The notes under the pieces are model-generated. The model ran no database searches and was not told the origin of the DNA. It saw nothing but the letters and a program-made list of their open reading frames with translations. From Luscinia megarhynchos (taxonomy: Eukaryota > Chordata > Aves > Passeriformes > Turdidae): a DNA stretch of 64,000 bases. The first letter of the stretch is position 1. Each line of letters begins with the position of its first letter. The position numbers were made by a program, and so were the translations under genes. This document shows positions 1 to 12,000 of this stretch, in pieces. The DNA is taken from contig CM067566.1 in the NCBI GenBank assembly GCA_034336665.1, forward strand, positions 25,636,330-25,700,329, read 5' to 3'.

Positions 1-724
1 CATAAGAAAACTTTTTGGGGGTCAAATGCTCACATATGTACTTTCTGCATATGAACACTTCGGCAAGCCACAGCTCCCAACAGGAGCTTCCTGTGAGCTG
101 GCCTTCTGCAAGCCACAGCATCTCATCTGCACAGTGAATTTCCAGGTTAAAAGAAAAAAAAAGAAGTTGGTTTTGTTTGCTGTGGTTTTGGTTTGGTTTT
201 TTTTCAGAAATTTCCAAATTAAAAGAGAGCAATTTATTTCAAGACCACAAGGTCTGGATTACCAATAGAATTTTGCCTTTTTGCCTTATCTGCAATGTAT
301 GTGGACTACTGTATTATTCCAGGTGTTAGCATCATTACTTCACAAAACAAACCAAATGCATCTTTTCTTGAAAGTATATTGTCCAAGCGTTACTTCAAAG
401 AACACTGACAGGAAACACACTTCACAGTATTAATGAAGGAACAATTTTTATTGTTCCTATTTCCTTTTGTAACTTCACAGACCCTAGGGATAAGAGGTCT
501 TGTTTCCAGTAACTACTATGCAACAGTTTTGACACGAGTCAATAAAACAAATAAGGTATCAACCCTGTTTGCAGAAGCCTATTTATTCCTGAAGTAATCC
601 CTTTGAAAAGTCAACAATACCTGGGAATGCTTTTTTTCAGTAACCATACATATGACAAATCAGCCTACTTCAGAAAAAAACAAGACTGTTTTGAGAGATA
701 CTATGAAAAAAAAAAAGGACTCAC
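1..724 (-). other. FRYL: Partial FRYL intron downstream of exon B
   Basis: This is the 5' part of the intron that follows exon B on the minus strand; its acceptor is outside the window. It begins with a GTGAGT donor (724-719), followed at once by an 11-base U-run in the transcript (plus-strand A run 706-716). No next FRYL exon (expected to start with residues EKLLSRSL) is visible. The rest is AT-rich with short T and A runs and no recognisable gene. Confidence 0.8.
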
Positions 725-924
725 CAAAGGTTCAGCCATTACAAGTTCAATTTTCTTTTCAGCTTGAACAGCAAATTCAGCAAAGAGGCTTTTGATGACA
801 TACTCGCCCGGTTTCACATCTGGGTCAATAGTAATGTTAGACATGATGATGCCTCTCTTTTCCCAGGTGGAAACAACACTTGGAGAAACTCTGCGTTTAT
901 TTACTCTGCTGGGTGGTGCGGAGG
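725..924 (-). CDS. FRYL: FRYL coding exon B (internal MSNI start and N-terminus)
   Basis: FRYL is a very large (about 3,000-residue) HEAT/armadillo-like furry-family scaffold. Drosophila furry acts with NDR-type kinases in cell morphogenesis, and mammalian FRYL is also known as an MLL fusion partner. The exon is 200 bases long: two bases completing a codon, then 66 codons. It has a pyrimidine-rich CTATAG acceptor (AG at 926-925) and a GTGAGT donor at 724, ending on a codon boundary. The translation holds a basic linker (SAPPSRVNKRRVSPS...), then the start of the commonly annotated protein at the ATG at 844 (MSNITIDPDVKPGEYVIKSL), ending AEKKIELVMAEPL. From memory human FRYL reads IEVV here, so I expect one Val-to-Leu difference. 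The frame stays open upstream of the internal ATG, so the 26 linker codons are translated when an upstream coding first exon is used. Identity is very secure; use of the upstream codons is inferred. Confidence 0.95.
844..844 (-). promoter_or_regulatory. FRYL: Internal FRYL translation start (MSNI)
   Basis: The ATG whose A pairs with position 844 begins the canonical FRYL protein as known in mammals. Its context is ATCATCATGT, with A at -3 and T at +4. Transcripts from a non-coding first exon would start here. Transcripts from exon A or from the 40.3 kb exon would read through it with a longer N-terminus. Confidence 0.75.
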
Positions 925-3900
925 CTATAGGTAAAAACAAGAAAAACACAGAGCTGTAACACAGAGCTTCTAAACATGGTGCCAGTCACTTTGTACTTTC
1001 CCATTCATCACACACACATTTTCACACAGTAAATTCTCTAAAACAGAAGGAAACAACTAGCTGTAATATACAACAAGAATTTGTTTTAGTTAAGTCAGGA
1101 TTTCTACCCTTAAGTTGCACACGGGTTTACAATGTAGGTCACCTCTGTTACTGATAAAATGCTCTACAATGACCAGGATTAACATATAGTACCTTCAGTT
1201 CAAGTATGACTAAAAATCAGAAGGTTGAATGGAAAGTGTTATCCCCCTATATTATGAGAAGCATTGCTTGATTCCATTTTATAGCTCATCCATAAAGTTC
1301 ATGTTTCTATTTGGTGTCCAAATACCTTCAAGAGAAATTCTTTCTTGGCACTTTTTGTCAGTAAGATGATTTTCTTAACCTGAATGCAAACCCTTTTTAG
1401 ACATGTCATGCTAATGGATCTTCTAGTCTCATGTTTAAAACTTGTTCCTTATGAGAAATATTTATGATCAATGCAATCGATACAAATGATACTGTGTATA
1501 TCAGTCTCGTTTTCTACGAATTAATGCTTTTGCTTTTGTGCTGAAATTGTCATATACTTTATACTTTATATACAGATATTCACCTTTAATTTTATTTTTC
1601 TCCGTAAGCACTCCAAAACATTTATTTATTGTGAAAGCTGCCAGCAATGTGAACTGCAGTACTGAAAATCATGTTTCAGAACTCATGCACAGAGGTTTAA
1701 TACACAGGACAATCAGGGTAAATAATTATAATTCTTGTCTTGCACACTATATATCAAAATAACCTCTTAATGATGATCTGGATGTACCAAGGGAGGTCTC
1801 ATATTTCCCTAGTGTAATTCCATGACTGCAGGTGTTATTTTACAATTGATATTAAGAACTGATATTAACATTTCTCATCTATTGATATTAAGATTTTAGT
1901 TTCCTAAGACAGTCATGCAGGGAGACTAGCTCCCATCTGTTTCATTCTGTTACATTTTGTGATTTGTTTAGGTAAGCTTTTTTAAGGCTTTTTGCAGGTA
2001 AAGTTTGAGGAGACGCGTTTGGTTTATTTTGCTGAACCTGAATTTTTTTTTACATGTTCTTAGTTTTCATATGTACAAACCCCATTAGCTAAGTATTATC
2101 CTCAACTTTTACTCTATTTTTTTTTCAACTCATTTATGAAAGAACAGGAGACCAAACACGGAGACCCAGTCTACACATGCCATAAAACATTTCTAAGCAT
2201 CCTCTCACATTTCAATCCAGCACTTTGATCTCAGTAACAAGGCCTTAAAAGGCAGAGAAGAGCATGTCCCGCACAGCAGAGACAATGGGACACCACAGAC
2301 ACTGCCATGATCTAGATCCCTATGGTAGAAGCTCACTAGATACAAGTACACAAAGGCATTAAGAAACAGAACAAAGTGCAGGCTGCAAAAGGAAGGTGAC
2401 AACCCAAAACTCCTTCTCATCCCATATCTGATGATTGGGTCATCCTTCAGTACAGAAACATAAACATTACAGGGACTTAAAAAAATATGTCTTTACAATG
2501 CCTGTGTTCTCCAGCACCCGTACTCTTGCCATCCTTAAGCCCCAATGTTTCCAATGGCAGCCCAGAAAATGAGAGAGACGAATTATGTTCCAAGAACAAG
2601 AGTACAGAGGTTTGAGAAGACGTGAAAGAAAGGACTAAATACATCCTTCTTAGCTATAGCAGGTAACAGAAATACCAAGCATGGGATATGCAAAACAGAA
2701 GAATGCTGCAACATACAGATTTTGAACAACTTTCATCTCCATCAGATAAATAAAACAGAAAATTGAATAGATAAGGATCCATAACAGATGCCACATATTT
2801 CTAACATATGCAGTTGCTTTTATCCTAAATATGAGAGTTTCTAAGAAAGTTAAAGCTTTGTTCTAATCAACAGACAAGTTGTACTGTCTTATTTTAAAAG
2901 ACATACTGACGCTAACAGGCTGGAAAGAAATGAGAACGTTTAAATCTCCTTTTGAATATCATTACTTGTGTCAGAAGAAATTTAGCAAAGCAGCATCTTC
3001 AGCTCATTCTAGACTTACCTACCTGATATGCCACAACTGTGGCATGATCTGGACTGAAGCAAACGTGCCAGAGCTCTGGTCCAGCTCCTACTCCTGAAGA
3101 GTGAGGAGCTGGTACTTAACCAGCTCTTTTTGCTTTCTGGGGAAACTGAGAAACTGTGCTCCTTAACCCCAAACTATATTGAGATGTGCCTTATGTAGAC
3201 AATTCTTAATAGTGTGTTTACATAATACATTTCTGTCTTCAGATTTTAAAAGATCACATTCAAAAAGCCTCTGTCACTTAAGAATCAGGAAACACTGAGA
3301 GCTGATCATCTTTAAAGTGCTATCTTTACTTCGTGTTAGCAATTCAATCCTCAGTAAGGGTGTGTTAACTTTCAAAGCTATAAAACAGTGTCCCCCACTA
3401 AGGATGAAACCCCAAGGCTGTCTACACTGATCTAAATCCAGGTAAATTCCCTTCTCATGCTCAAGCAAAACCATAGGAAATGGATAAACTGGGCAAAAAT
3501 CTAATGCTGGCAAGAAGAAGCAACTGGATTATAACCAGACTGGCTCCTGTAGGTGCTGCAGAAATTTCAGTACAAGGCAGAGGTCATGACCATGCAGTCA
3601 AGGAAATATGGTGCCAGGAGAGTCTGATATCCACCAGCACTAGCAAGGACCCCAGTCCCTGGCTATAGTTTCACACAGCCCCTTTGGATGGCTCATACTG
3701 CAGTACTGTCAAGGGATGCAATCCCTTCCAGCCAGCTCTTTCCCTTCCTGTGCAAGCAAACACAACGTCAGCTGGGCAAAGAACTGAACTGAAAAAGCAG
3801 CATGCATATTAATTTCTTCCCCAGGTTAATTCTGACACAATCACTTGTCCAAGGCACACATCGCACACAGGTGTGTCAGCACACAGTCAGTGCAGGGATA

Positions 3901-6900
3901 GGGCTTGCCTTTTTACTTTCAACAGCAAAACAGAGTCAAGGCTGTCATACAGCCATTCACGCTACTAATCTCTTTGTTCACACTCTCCAGGTGGCAATGA
4001 ACTTACCCCCCAAAACACAAGAGAAAACTGTCAAACTGCAGCAATTATAAACACTGCCATGACAGTATTACAAACACCTTAGTTTTGCTTAAATGTAAGA
4101 GTATGTAAAAGGCAGAAAAAATTATTAGTATTTACTTTCATCCCGAACTTGCTGAGGACTCTTAATTCATGACATCACTAATGGCTGACATTAGTATCAA
4201 GACTCTCATCTTGCACATGACAATGTTCATGGTTTTATCTGCTTTGTAAAACCAGTAATTTAGTTAAATACACACAGAAAACAAACATGTAGGAGGGAAA
4301 ATGAGAGGGAGCTCGACAGTTTAATAAGAAAATATATGAGTTTGTTAAAGAAAAGTCAAAATCGATTCTCAGATTTCTTAACTAGGTCAAACATGATTAT
4401 CTGGTATAATTATGTTCAGTGGGATTCATTTACTCGTGAATTTGCAATCAATAACATTGCAGGAAGGATCTATATGGATTTTAAATATGCTTAATGGAAA
4501 AAAAAGTCATTGCAGGATAGGATTAAATAATCTTTTTCTGCTATTCTTCACATCAAAGCATAAGCCAGAGAAAATGTAAGTCTCAAACATCATTTGGAAG
4601 CTTCAAAACATGAAGCATTCAGATGAGATCTGGAACCAGAAACCATACAACTTGCAACAGCTCAAAACTAAAAGACTACTTCCATAAATCGCTTGAAAAC
4701 AGTGAACATTATTCACTTGAAACAATATCCTGTTTGTTTGCTCTGATGTGAGCTACTGCTACGTGGGAAATTTGGGAGCAATGCAGCAAGGAAATCTTTG
4801 TTAAACAGTATTGTTTGGTTGCTAGGGCCACACCAAATTGTTTGGATAGTTGCAAGGAACAGTAAAACAATACAAAGGATAATTAGACAGACAACACACT
4901 CCTAGGTCAAAAGGCAACATGCCCCGAAGTATGCTAAATGAGAAACAAAGTTGTTTCATGTTAAACACAAGTGTTAGAACTAAGACAAGTTATTTAATAC
5001 CCAAATTGACAGTAAAGAATGCTACTATTTTATCATCCTGTTTCTCTCCACATAGCGCAAATGGATCAAGGTACTTGAGGATATAAAGTTTATAGATTTA
5101 CCATGAGACTGTTCATGGTTCAAACATACAAAGTAGAATGGTAAGGAACAGCCAGTGACAGATGATGAGTCCATTTTACATCACGGCCAATATAAAATTA
5201 TTATTTTTAGCTTTTACTTTTTTTGAGTACTACTTTACACTTATCCAAGTGTTGGCAGTTCATATGTGCTTTTTTTCTCAAGTTTTTCATAGTTTTTGCT
5301 TTAACTGAAATTTGGGTACAGTTGCTGCTGTGTCTCAGGAAGCTGGAACTGAAGTAAAACTTCATCAGCTATCCCTCCCTCTTTCCAGACACCTGAAAAT
5401 ACATCTGGAACACTTTACAGCTTTATAAAATAAGGTATCCAGCTATAAAATAAGCATGTTCACACAATCCTGAGAGGCCTCTGCAGTTCTCATCAAGCAG
5501 ATTATATTCTTGGTTGCTATTTTAAATTAATTGCTAAAGTAGTAGATAATTTTACATAGCTCACATTTTGCAATTAAGTTTTTTACTGTTATTTTTGCAC
5601 ACATGTACATTCACAGGTACTTTATATTTCCCGTGACACTTGATGTAAATAGAGTTTGCATGCCCAGATGACAATACAAAAATTTTCAAAGACTAAAAAT
5701 ATTAAGTGTGGTTACTTAAAGGAATTTTAATTAAGCTCCTTGCCTTTTACTCTGATAACATCTAGAACATTTTATCCTGCCTCACAGAAATAATATTAAT
5801 ATACACGGAAACTTGTCTGTAGTGATTGTTAGAGTGTTTCATAACAACAAATTTTAGTTATTTTACCAAAAGAATATTTTTTTCCTAAAAAGGATGTCAA
5901 TGTTCAAAAGAGATGGCAATCTATCCAGAATCATCCCAACAAAATATGAATACAGTCCAAATGTTAAACCTAAGTTTCCCATGTTCCTGATCAGAACCCT
6001 GTTTTTCAGAGCAACTTCTTCAATAAATTTATCATTATTTCACAATTCTAAAGTTCCTGTTGATCATCAGGTTTCTACTGTTTCCAAAGTCTGCTTGCTC
6101 CTACCAGTGGAAATGAAGGTCTTATGACTTGAATGAAAGGAACAGTGAACAGCTTTATGAACACAACAAAATTCAACATACATTGCTCTAATAACAGGTG
6201 CACATTTCAGATCTTAGCCTCCAGCCTATAAGCAAATACAAAGGAAGAGCCATTCCTCACTTAAATCTCTTGTATTTGCTTTCACAGACGTGATGGGAGG
6301 ATGTAGTTTACCTGGGTTGCTGAAGCATGTGATGGCACAGCAGACAACCAGGTCTACTTCACTGGTTTTTGTTCAAACTATGTAGCACTATTGATAGTGC
6401 ATGAAGCCTGTCTGAAAGCTGAATTTATCCCTGCCTTACTTGCTCCAGCTGTACTGAATCCCTGCTGATGTCATGCACAGCCAGTACTGCGGCACACGTG
6501 GCTGATTCCTTGGTTCATCAGCATCATACAAGTGCTGGACTCAGCAGTCTCTGTAGAATTAGTGGACACTTCTGCATTATACTGCATTTATCCAGATTTT
6601 CTCTTATTTCATTAACACTTACTTACCAGCAAGACAGTATTAATATTAAACTGTGTTACTAGATAGAGTAAAAGAGTAAAAAAATGCAAACTCATAAAAT
6701 ATGTACTCATTTTAAGCACATCCAGTTTTGTAGAAATGCTATTCTGATTATGTAAATTGTTTTCAACAATACATTTAGACAGACCAAGAAATCAAGTCTC
6801 TGCTAGATGCCTTTTTTTGAGGCATTCTTACGAAGCCCCTAAAAAGCTCCATACTTAATATGAATATTAATTTTGATACTAGTATGCAACAGTGCCAAGG

Positions 6901-9900
6901 AAAAGGCACAGCAGCTTCCTGACACCAGAATAATGTCACTTTAAAAGATAACCTAAATAATGTGAACAAAATTCAGAGTCTTTGACAGTGAAATTAAGTA
7001 TCTATTAAAGACCACTGTCCACACATTTTCATAGTGTGAGATATCTAGATATTCCTTTGCTTTACATAATACACATGAATTGATTGGTAATATCACAAAT
7101 GCAAACACAGCAGTAGAAACTGAAATCAATTTGAATACATTAGAATATACATGATCAAGAAAACAAACCTGCTCCTTTTCCCCTGTTTCTCATACCTTAG
7201 TCTGGATATACAGTTCTTAATACACAAATTCACTAGTATTTTCAATACAGACTACACAACTAATTCGTCCAGCAATACCAGCTATGGAATTCTCTCTTCT
7301 TTCTCCGTGTTGGCAATATAAAGTGAATTTTCTTTGGAAGATGTTTTACAAAGATTTCGGCTTCATACGTGTGTCCAATTACACAACAGGCAAAGAAGAA
7401 CTATTATCTCATTAAAAGGTCACATGGACTAAGTCCAGAGTGCAAATTCTTACCTCATCTCTCTCGATTCTTTACTGGTTTTAAGTGACTTTCATGGAAA
7501 TAATTAAATAACCAGCAATAGTAGCTGATACTTCTGTCAGGCATTTATGATATGTCACATGATGATAAGATGAATGGATTACCTGAGAGGTAGAAACAAG
7601 CTTAAAAGCGGCTTCATTCAGTGGTATGGTTCAGTGTAAAGTTTCTAAAGCCAAGTCAAACCTTTCAGTGAGAGGAAGTTTTATGTGTATTGATAACTTC
7701 CCCTCCACGTCTAAATCGGAACTTACATTTTACTTCTGCAGCAGAAACACTTCCCTATTAACAACTTATCTAAGGAGTTTCAGCCAAACTCTGGGACACA
7801 GAAACATAAATTAATGCTGCATCAATAAACAGAAGACAAATTCATTTCAACAAGTACTGAATTAACCATATGGCTGTAACATAAAGGATAGCCTGGGAGA
7901 GAATACAGAAAGTATTTCTGAGTTTATCGTGGGAACTGGTGCTATGACAGCTGAGCTATCATTTGGACTAAAAACATCCCCACAGAACAAAAACTTCACA
8001 GAATCTTGTAAGTTTTATCGTAAAGATTACTTGTTCATCTCCAGCAAATATGAACATTCTCCCTTTAGGGAAAGTTGACTCAACTGAGAGAACAGCTGTA
8101 AATTTGTCTAGTTACAGGTACTTGGATGAAGCTTGTTTTCTGCTCTCAAAGCCTCTGAAAACACAGGCAAAAATGGTCATAGAAACATTACTTCTTGCCA
8201 ACACAAAGACACAGCAGAAATTCTAAGGCATAAAACCTTCTCTGGCAGTATCTGGTCTTCTAGGTGTCTGGGCTAGATTACAATCCATTAGAAGTCTTGC
8301 TGCTACAGATGATCCTCAAATTTTGAGCTTTGCCTTATAACTAAGTAACAGTCTTTCCAGAGATTCAGTATTCTTCTCCACTGCTGTTAATACCTCTGGC
8401 ACTTTCATCCTTAAAATGTGATTTTTAGATTTTCATTTGGCATACATTCCTAAAAATGCAACCAAACAGTCTCCCACAAGAGAAAAAGCAAAAGAAAAGT
8501 AATATTGCATCAAACTTAAAAGTGATGTTTTTATCATTAAAAAAAAAGACAGCCACCCAAACAAACCACAAGTATTTCAGTTTAGAAAAAAATTTCTCCA
8601 GCATCTTTTCCACACCTATAACCATTATCTGGAATGTATGAAGTGAATTCCCCGTGTGTCAAACACAAAAAAGTCCTTGGAACGTCTTTTTCCCTTCTAA
8701 ACCATCACCATAATCCTCTGGAGACTTTTTGATATATTTTTGGCCACATTGCTCCTTTTCCCCTTTTTTGTACTAATACTCAGCTGCTCTTTGAGGAAGC
8801 ATTATGAAGAGAACAAGACATTCCTCTTGTGTAGCTTCTTTAAAGGCTGAGCAAACTCTAACCAGCAAATACTCCAATTCCTGTATGGGACTTCATCTCA
8901 TATAGTCCCTTCCCTACTTTGAAAAGTCAAAAATAAAATAGGTATAGGACTTCTTTCCTGAAACTCTAGAACAGATAGAAAGATAAAATTGATTAGAGAC
9001 AAAATCAGTGAAATTATTTTTAAATACTTATTTTGCACAAACACATAAGAAGAGTGAAACTGGGCTGCAAATTTCTCCAAATAAGTCCTACTGGCTTTGC
9101 CATTATGGACTGTGGCAGCCATTCCTCTTATCTTTATACATAGGTGAAGAGTAGTAATTCCATTAAACATTCTTCCTAGACCTCTATCCTCATACTGTAC
9201 AAAGAGCACCTGCTTCTCTACAGAACTGTGACTGAACAGGACAAACAACAACCATGTACAGAATGTACAATCACCTAAATCAGATGGATGTAGAACACAC
9301 AAATAACTATATTAAGAAATTTAATGGCTGAAAAAGAGATCAGATCTGACATACAGGATAGTGTGAGGATATCCAGGGTGGTAGTTAGAAATAGATTGTT
9401 AGTTGTTACTGGGCTCCCTGTGTCCATTGAGAATGTTGGATTTGACAGTTTCAAAGGCTGCTAGAAGTTACAGCTTCTACTCTGTAGAAGATACTGCTGA
9501 AGATCATCTGATCTTCATGCTGTGTAATTCTAATGTACTGTCTGATAGCATGACAGTAGGTCCCACCTATGGTACAAGCAACCACCATGGCAAACAAGAA
9601 ATTTAAAATTAAATACTGATTTAAAAAATAAAATAAAATTAAAGATGGATATAAGATAAATTTTACGTACATTTTAAAAAATCCTCAACAACACAACAGC
9701 TAGGAATAGAAGGGAAATATTGGCTGAAATTTCTACAGGCATATGCAAGAAGTACAACTCATTTTATGACTCATTTTACAGAGCTTTGTATAGTAGACCA
9801 TGAATGTAGATTATTATCAGACAGGAAAAAAAGAAAAACTAAAAAATAATTTTGATAGCACAAGATGCCAAAAGAGCAAACCATACACAGTGGAAAACAA

Positions 9901-12000
9901 TGTGATAGAACACAAAAACCAGAGGGGGAAGAGGAAATCAGTTTGAACTCAATTGTCTCAAGTCCTGCCCAGCCATTCTTGATTACGGAATGCCATCAGG
10001 ATATCCTGGCCATTAAAGTGTCAGATCATTAAAAATATTAGTTTATGTAATTTCTTTTCTAGAACAACTGCCAGAATAGAAAACCTCTCCAGATAAAACA
10101 CTTTAATTAAAAATAATATTTTGAATTTCACAGAAACCCTTACTTAGAAAGAAGCGAGATTTAACTAATAGTATACTTCCAAGCTACTAATTTATTTAAC
10201 ATGCTTTGTTTCACTGTCAGAAAGCTGCTCTCATGCAAGATCAGCTTCAAAAAATGTAAAGGATAAGTCTCACCTGTCCATAATCTAAATACAATCCATG
10301 CATTTGGAAACAGAATAATGGCAGGAACGTAAAGGTTCAGGGCTAAAAGTTAAATTCCCAATAGTAGCTTTCAGAAACGCTCCTGACATTTTATACAACT
10401 GTAGCCTTCAATTCAATACATGAATTTCTGATCAAAAACAGTTCTGTAATCAAGCTGCAAACTTCTTAGAGAAACAACACCACCCCAAGCACACATCTGG
10501 TACCTACAGTCTCCTTTCCCAGTAGACCTTTTGAAGACTTAACATGCCCTTACTGTCAAACAACTTTGCACAGCACAAGCCAAGAATGTAGGTATCCATT
10601 CTGGTATCTCAGCTTCCTTCAAAACACTGAACTTTAACAAAGGAGCATATATAACTATCAGCATTCACTCATTTACAAATTTTGTGTTCCCTCAAAAGAA
10701 TAACCACATAAGTATAAAAAAATCCCCTAAACTTGTTTCTTTACTTCCTATCCTCATTAGCATTAGGATTCCACAGCATTGCAAGTCATGCTTTCATTAA
10801 CAATGCAAACACAGAAGCAATTCTATTCCAGTGTTATTAACTTGACCAAAAAAAAAGCTTACAGCATTAATTTTAAAGGGCAGTATCTAATGCTAATTTT
10901 TTATTTAACTTTAATTTTTGCAACAGGAACAAAAGACATCAACTTCCCACTGAATAAGGGGAGAGCAAAGATAGAGTTGCACAATACTGGCTTCTTAGTT
11001 CTTCTGATCCACCTGCACTTTGTAAAATGTAAATTAAGCCCCCACTAAGTCTGAGCCAGTAGTAGTCCCTGCTTTCTATGGTGGCCTGTAAGTTCAAGGA
11101 CATCACCATACCAGTCAGTTATCATGCTTCTAGATGGTATGTGCATTCATGTGATGGCTGAGAGGCCATAACTCCTTAGCGTTATTTCTCCTTCAGTTCT
11201 GGAGATCTGGAGATTTTTGTAATTTAGAAGAAGTTTCCACGGGGGATGCAGATTCCTACAGAGCAAATTTAAGCTTGCTGAGGGCAGTTTAGTTTCTCAT
11301 CATTCCCTCTCCTGGTACATGGACTCTCATTTGAGAGCCCATTTGACATACTGATGGTCAACTTTCCAAGCAACAAGGAAGGGGGCACTGGTAAATTTGC
11401 ATGCACTTATGATCTTTCTGATTGGCACAGGAAGTGTGCCCTGCTCAGCCCACGAGGTGAGGAAAGTGGGGCAGAGAACAGAATATTTACTGCTATGAAA
11501 GAAACCCACTTTTGCCATCAAACTGAAGGATGCACCAGGCAGGAAATACACTAATGCTCTGAATCCTGTGTTAAGAATGAGCTAACAAAGGCAATAAAAT
11601 TATATCAGTGCTTGGCTAAATGATGTTAAACTTCATAAAGCAGAAGGGAGGCAAAGGCAGCACTGGAAAGATACACTAGTCAGACCTGGGGAGTGAAAGA
11701 GTAGGAAGAGAAGGAAAGGGATTTTTATTTGCTAGTGTTTATTCCAGATTTCCTTATCCACTGTTTTGTAAGTTACAGAAGCATACATTTCCACTGTAAT
11801 GATGAGAGTGAACTACTCTGAATAAAAAATTCATTTCCATGGTATGCTATCTACATGAAGAGAAAGAAAAAACACAAACTAAATCTAAAGTCTTAAGAAG
11901 TAGCATTTAAAATCTAAAACTAAGGCAAGGATATATTAGCAAAGGAATACACATAAATACAGGCTGCACAGACTTCACTGTAACAGTTGTCACTGCAAAC
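925..12000 (-). other. FRYL: FRYL long intron, 3' part
   Basis: This AT-rich intronic sequence lies between exon A and exon B. No splice-flanked coding exon, RNA gene or complete mobile element was recognised. Open frames of 60-134 codons occur on both strands (longest 8898-9302, minus) but show no known family, no flanking splice sites that I could justify and no codon pattern, so I treat them as chance. Short homopolymer runs are common. A fragment near 3717-3745 vaguely resembles a CR1 tail but is too short to call. Confidence 0.7.

Noticed and set aside
4800..4850. GTTGCTAGGGCCAC as an RFX X-box
   Set aside because: Second half-site does not match and there is no promoter nearby.
8898..9302. 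134-codon minus-strand open frame in the FRYL intron
   Set aside because: No known family, no justified splice flanks, hydrophobic tail typical of T-rich DNA; most likely chance.
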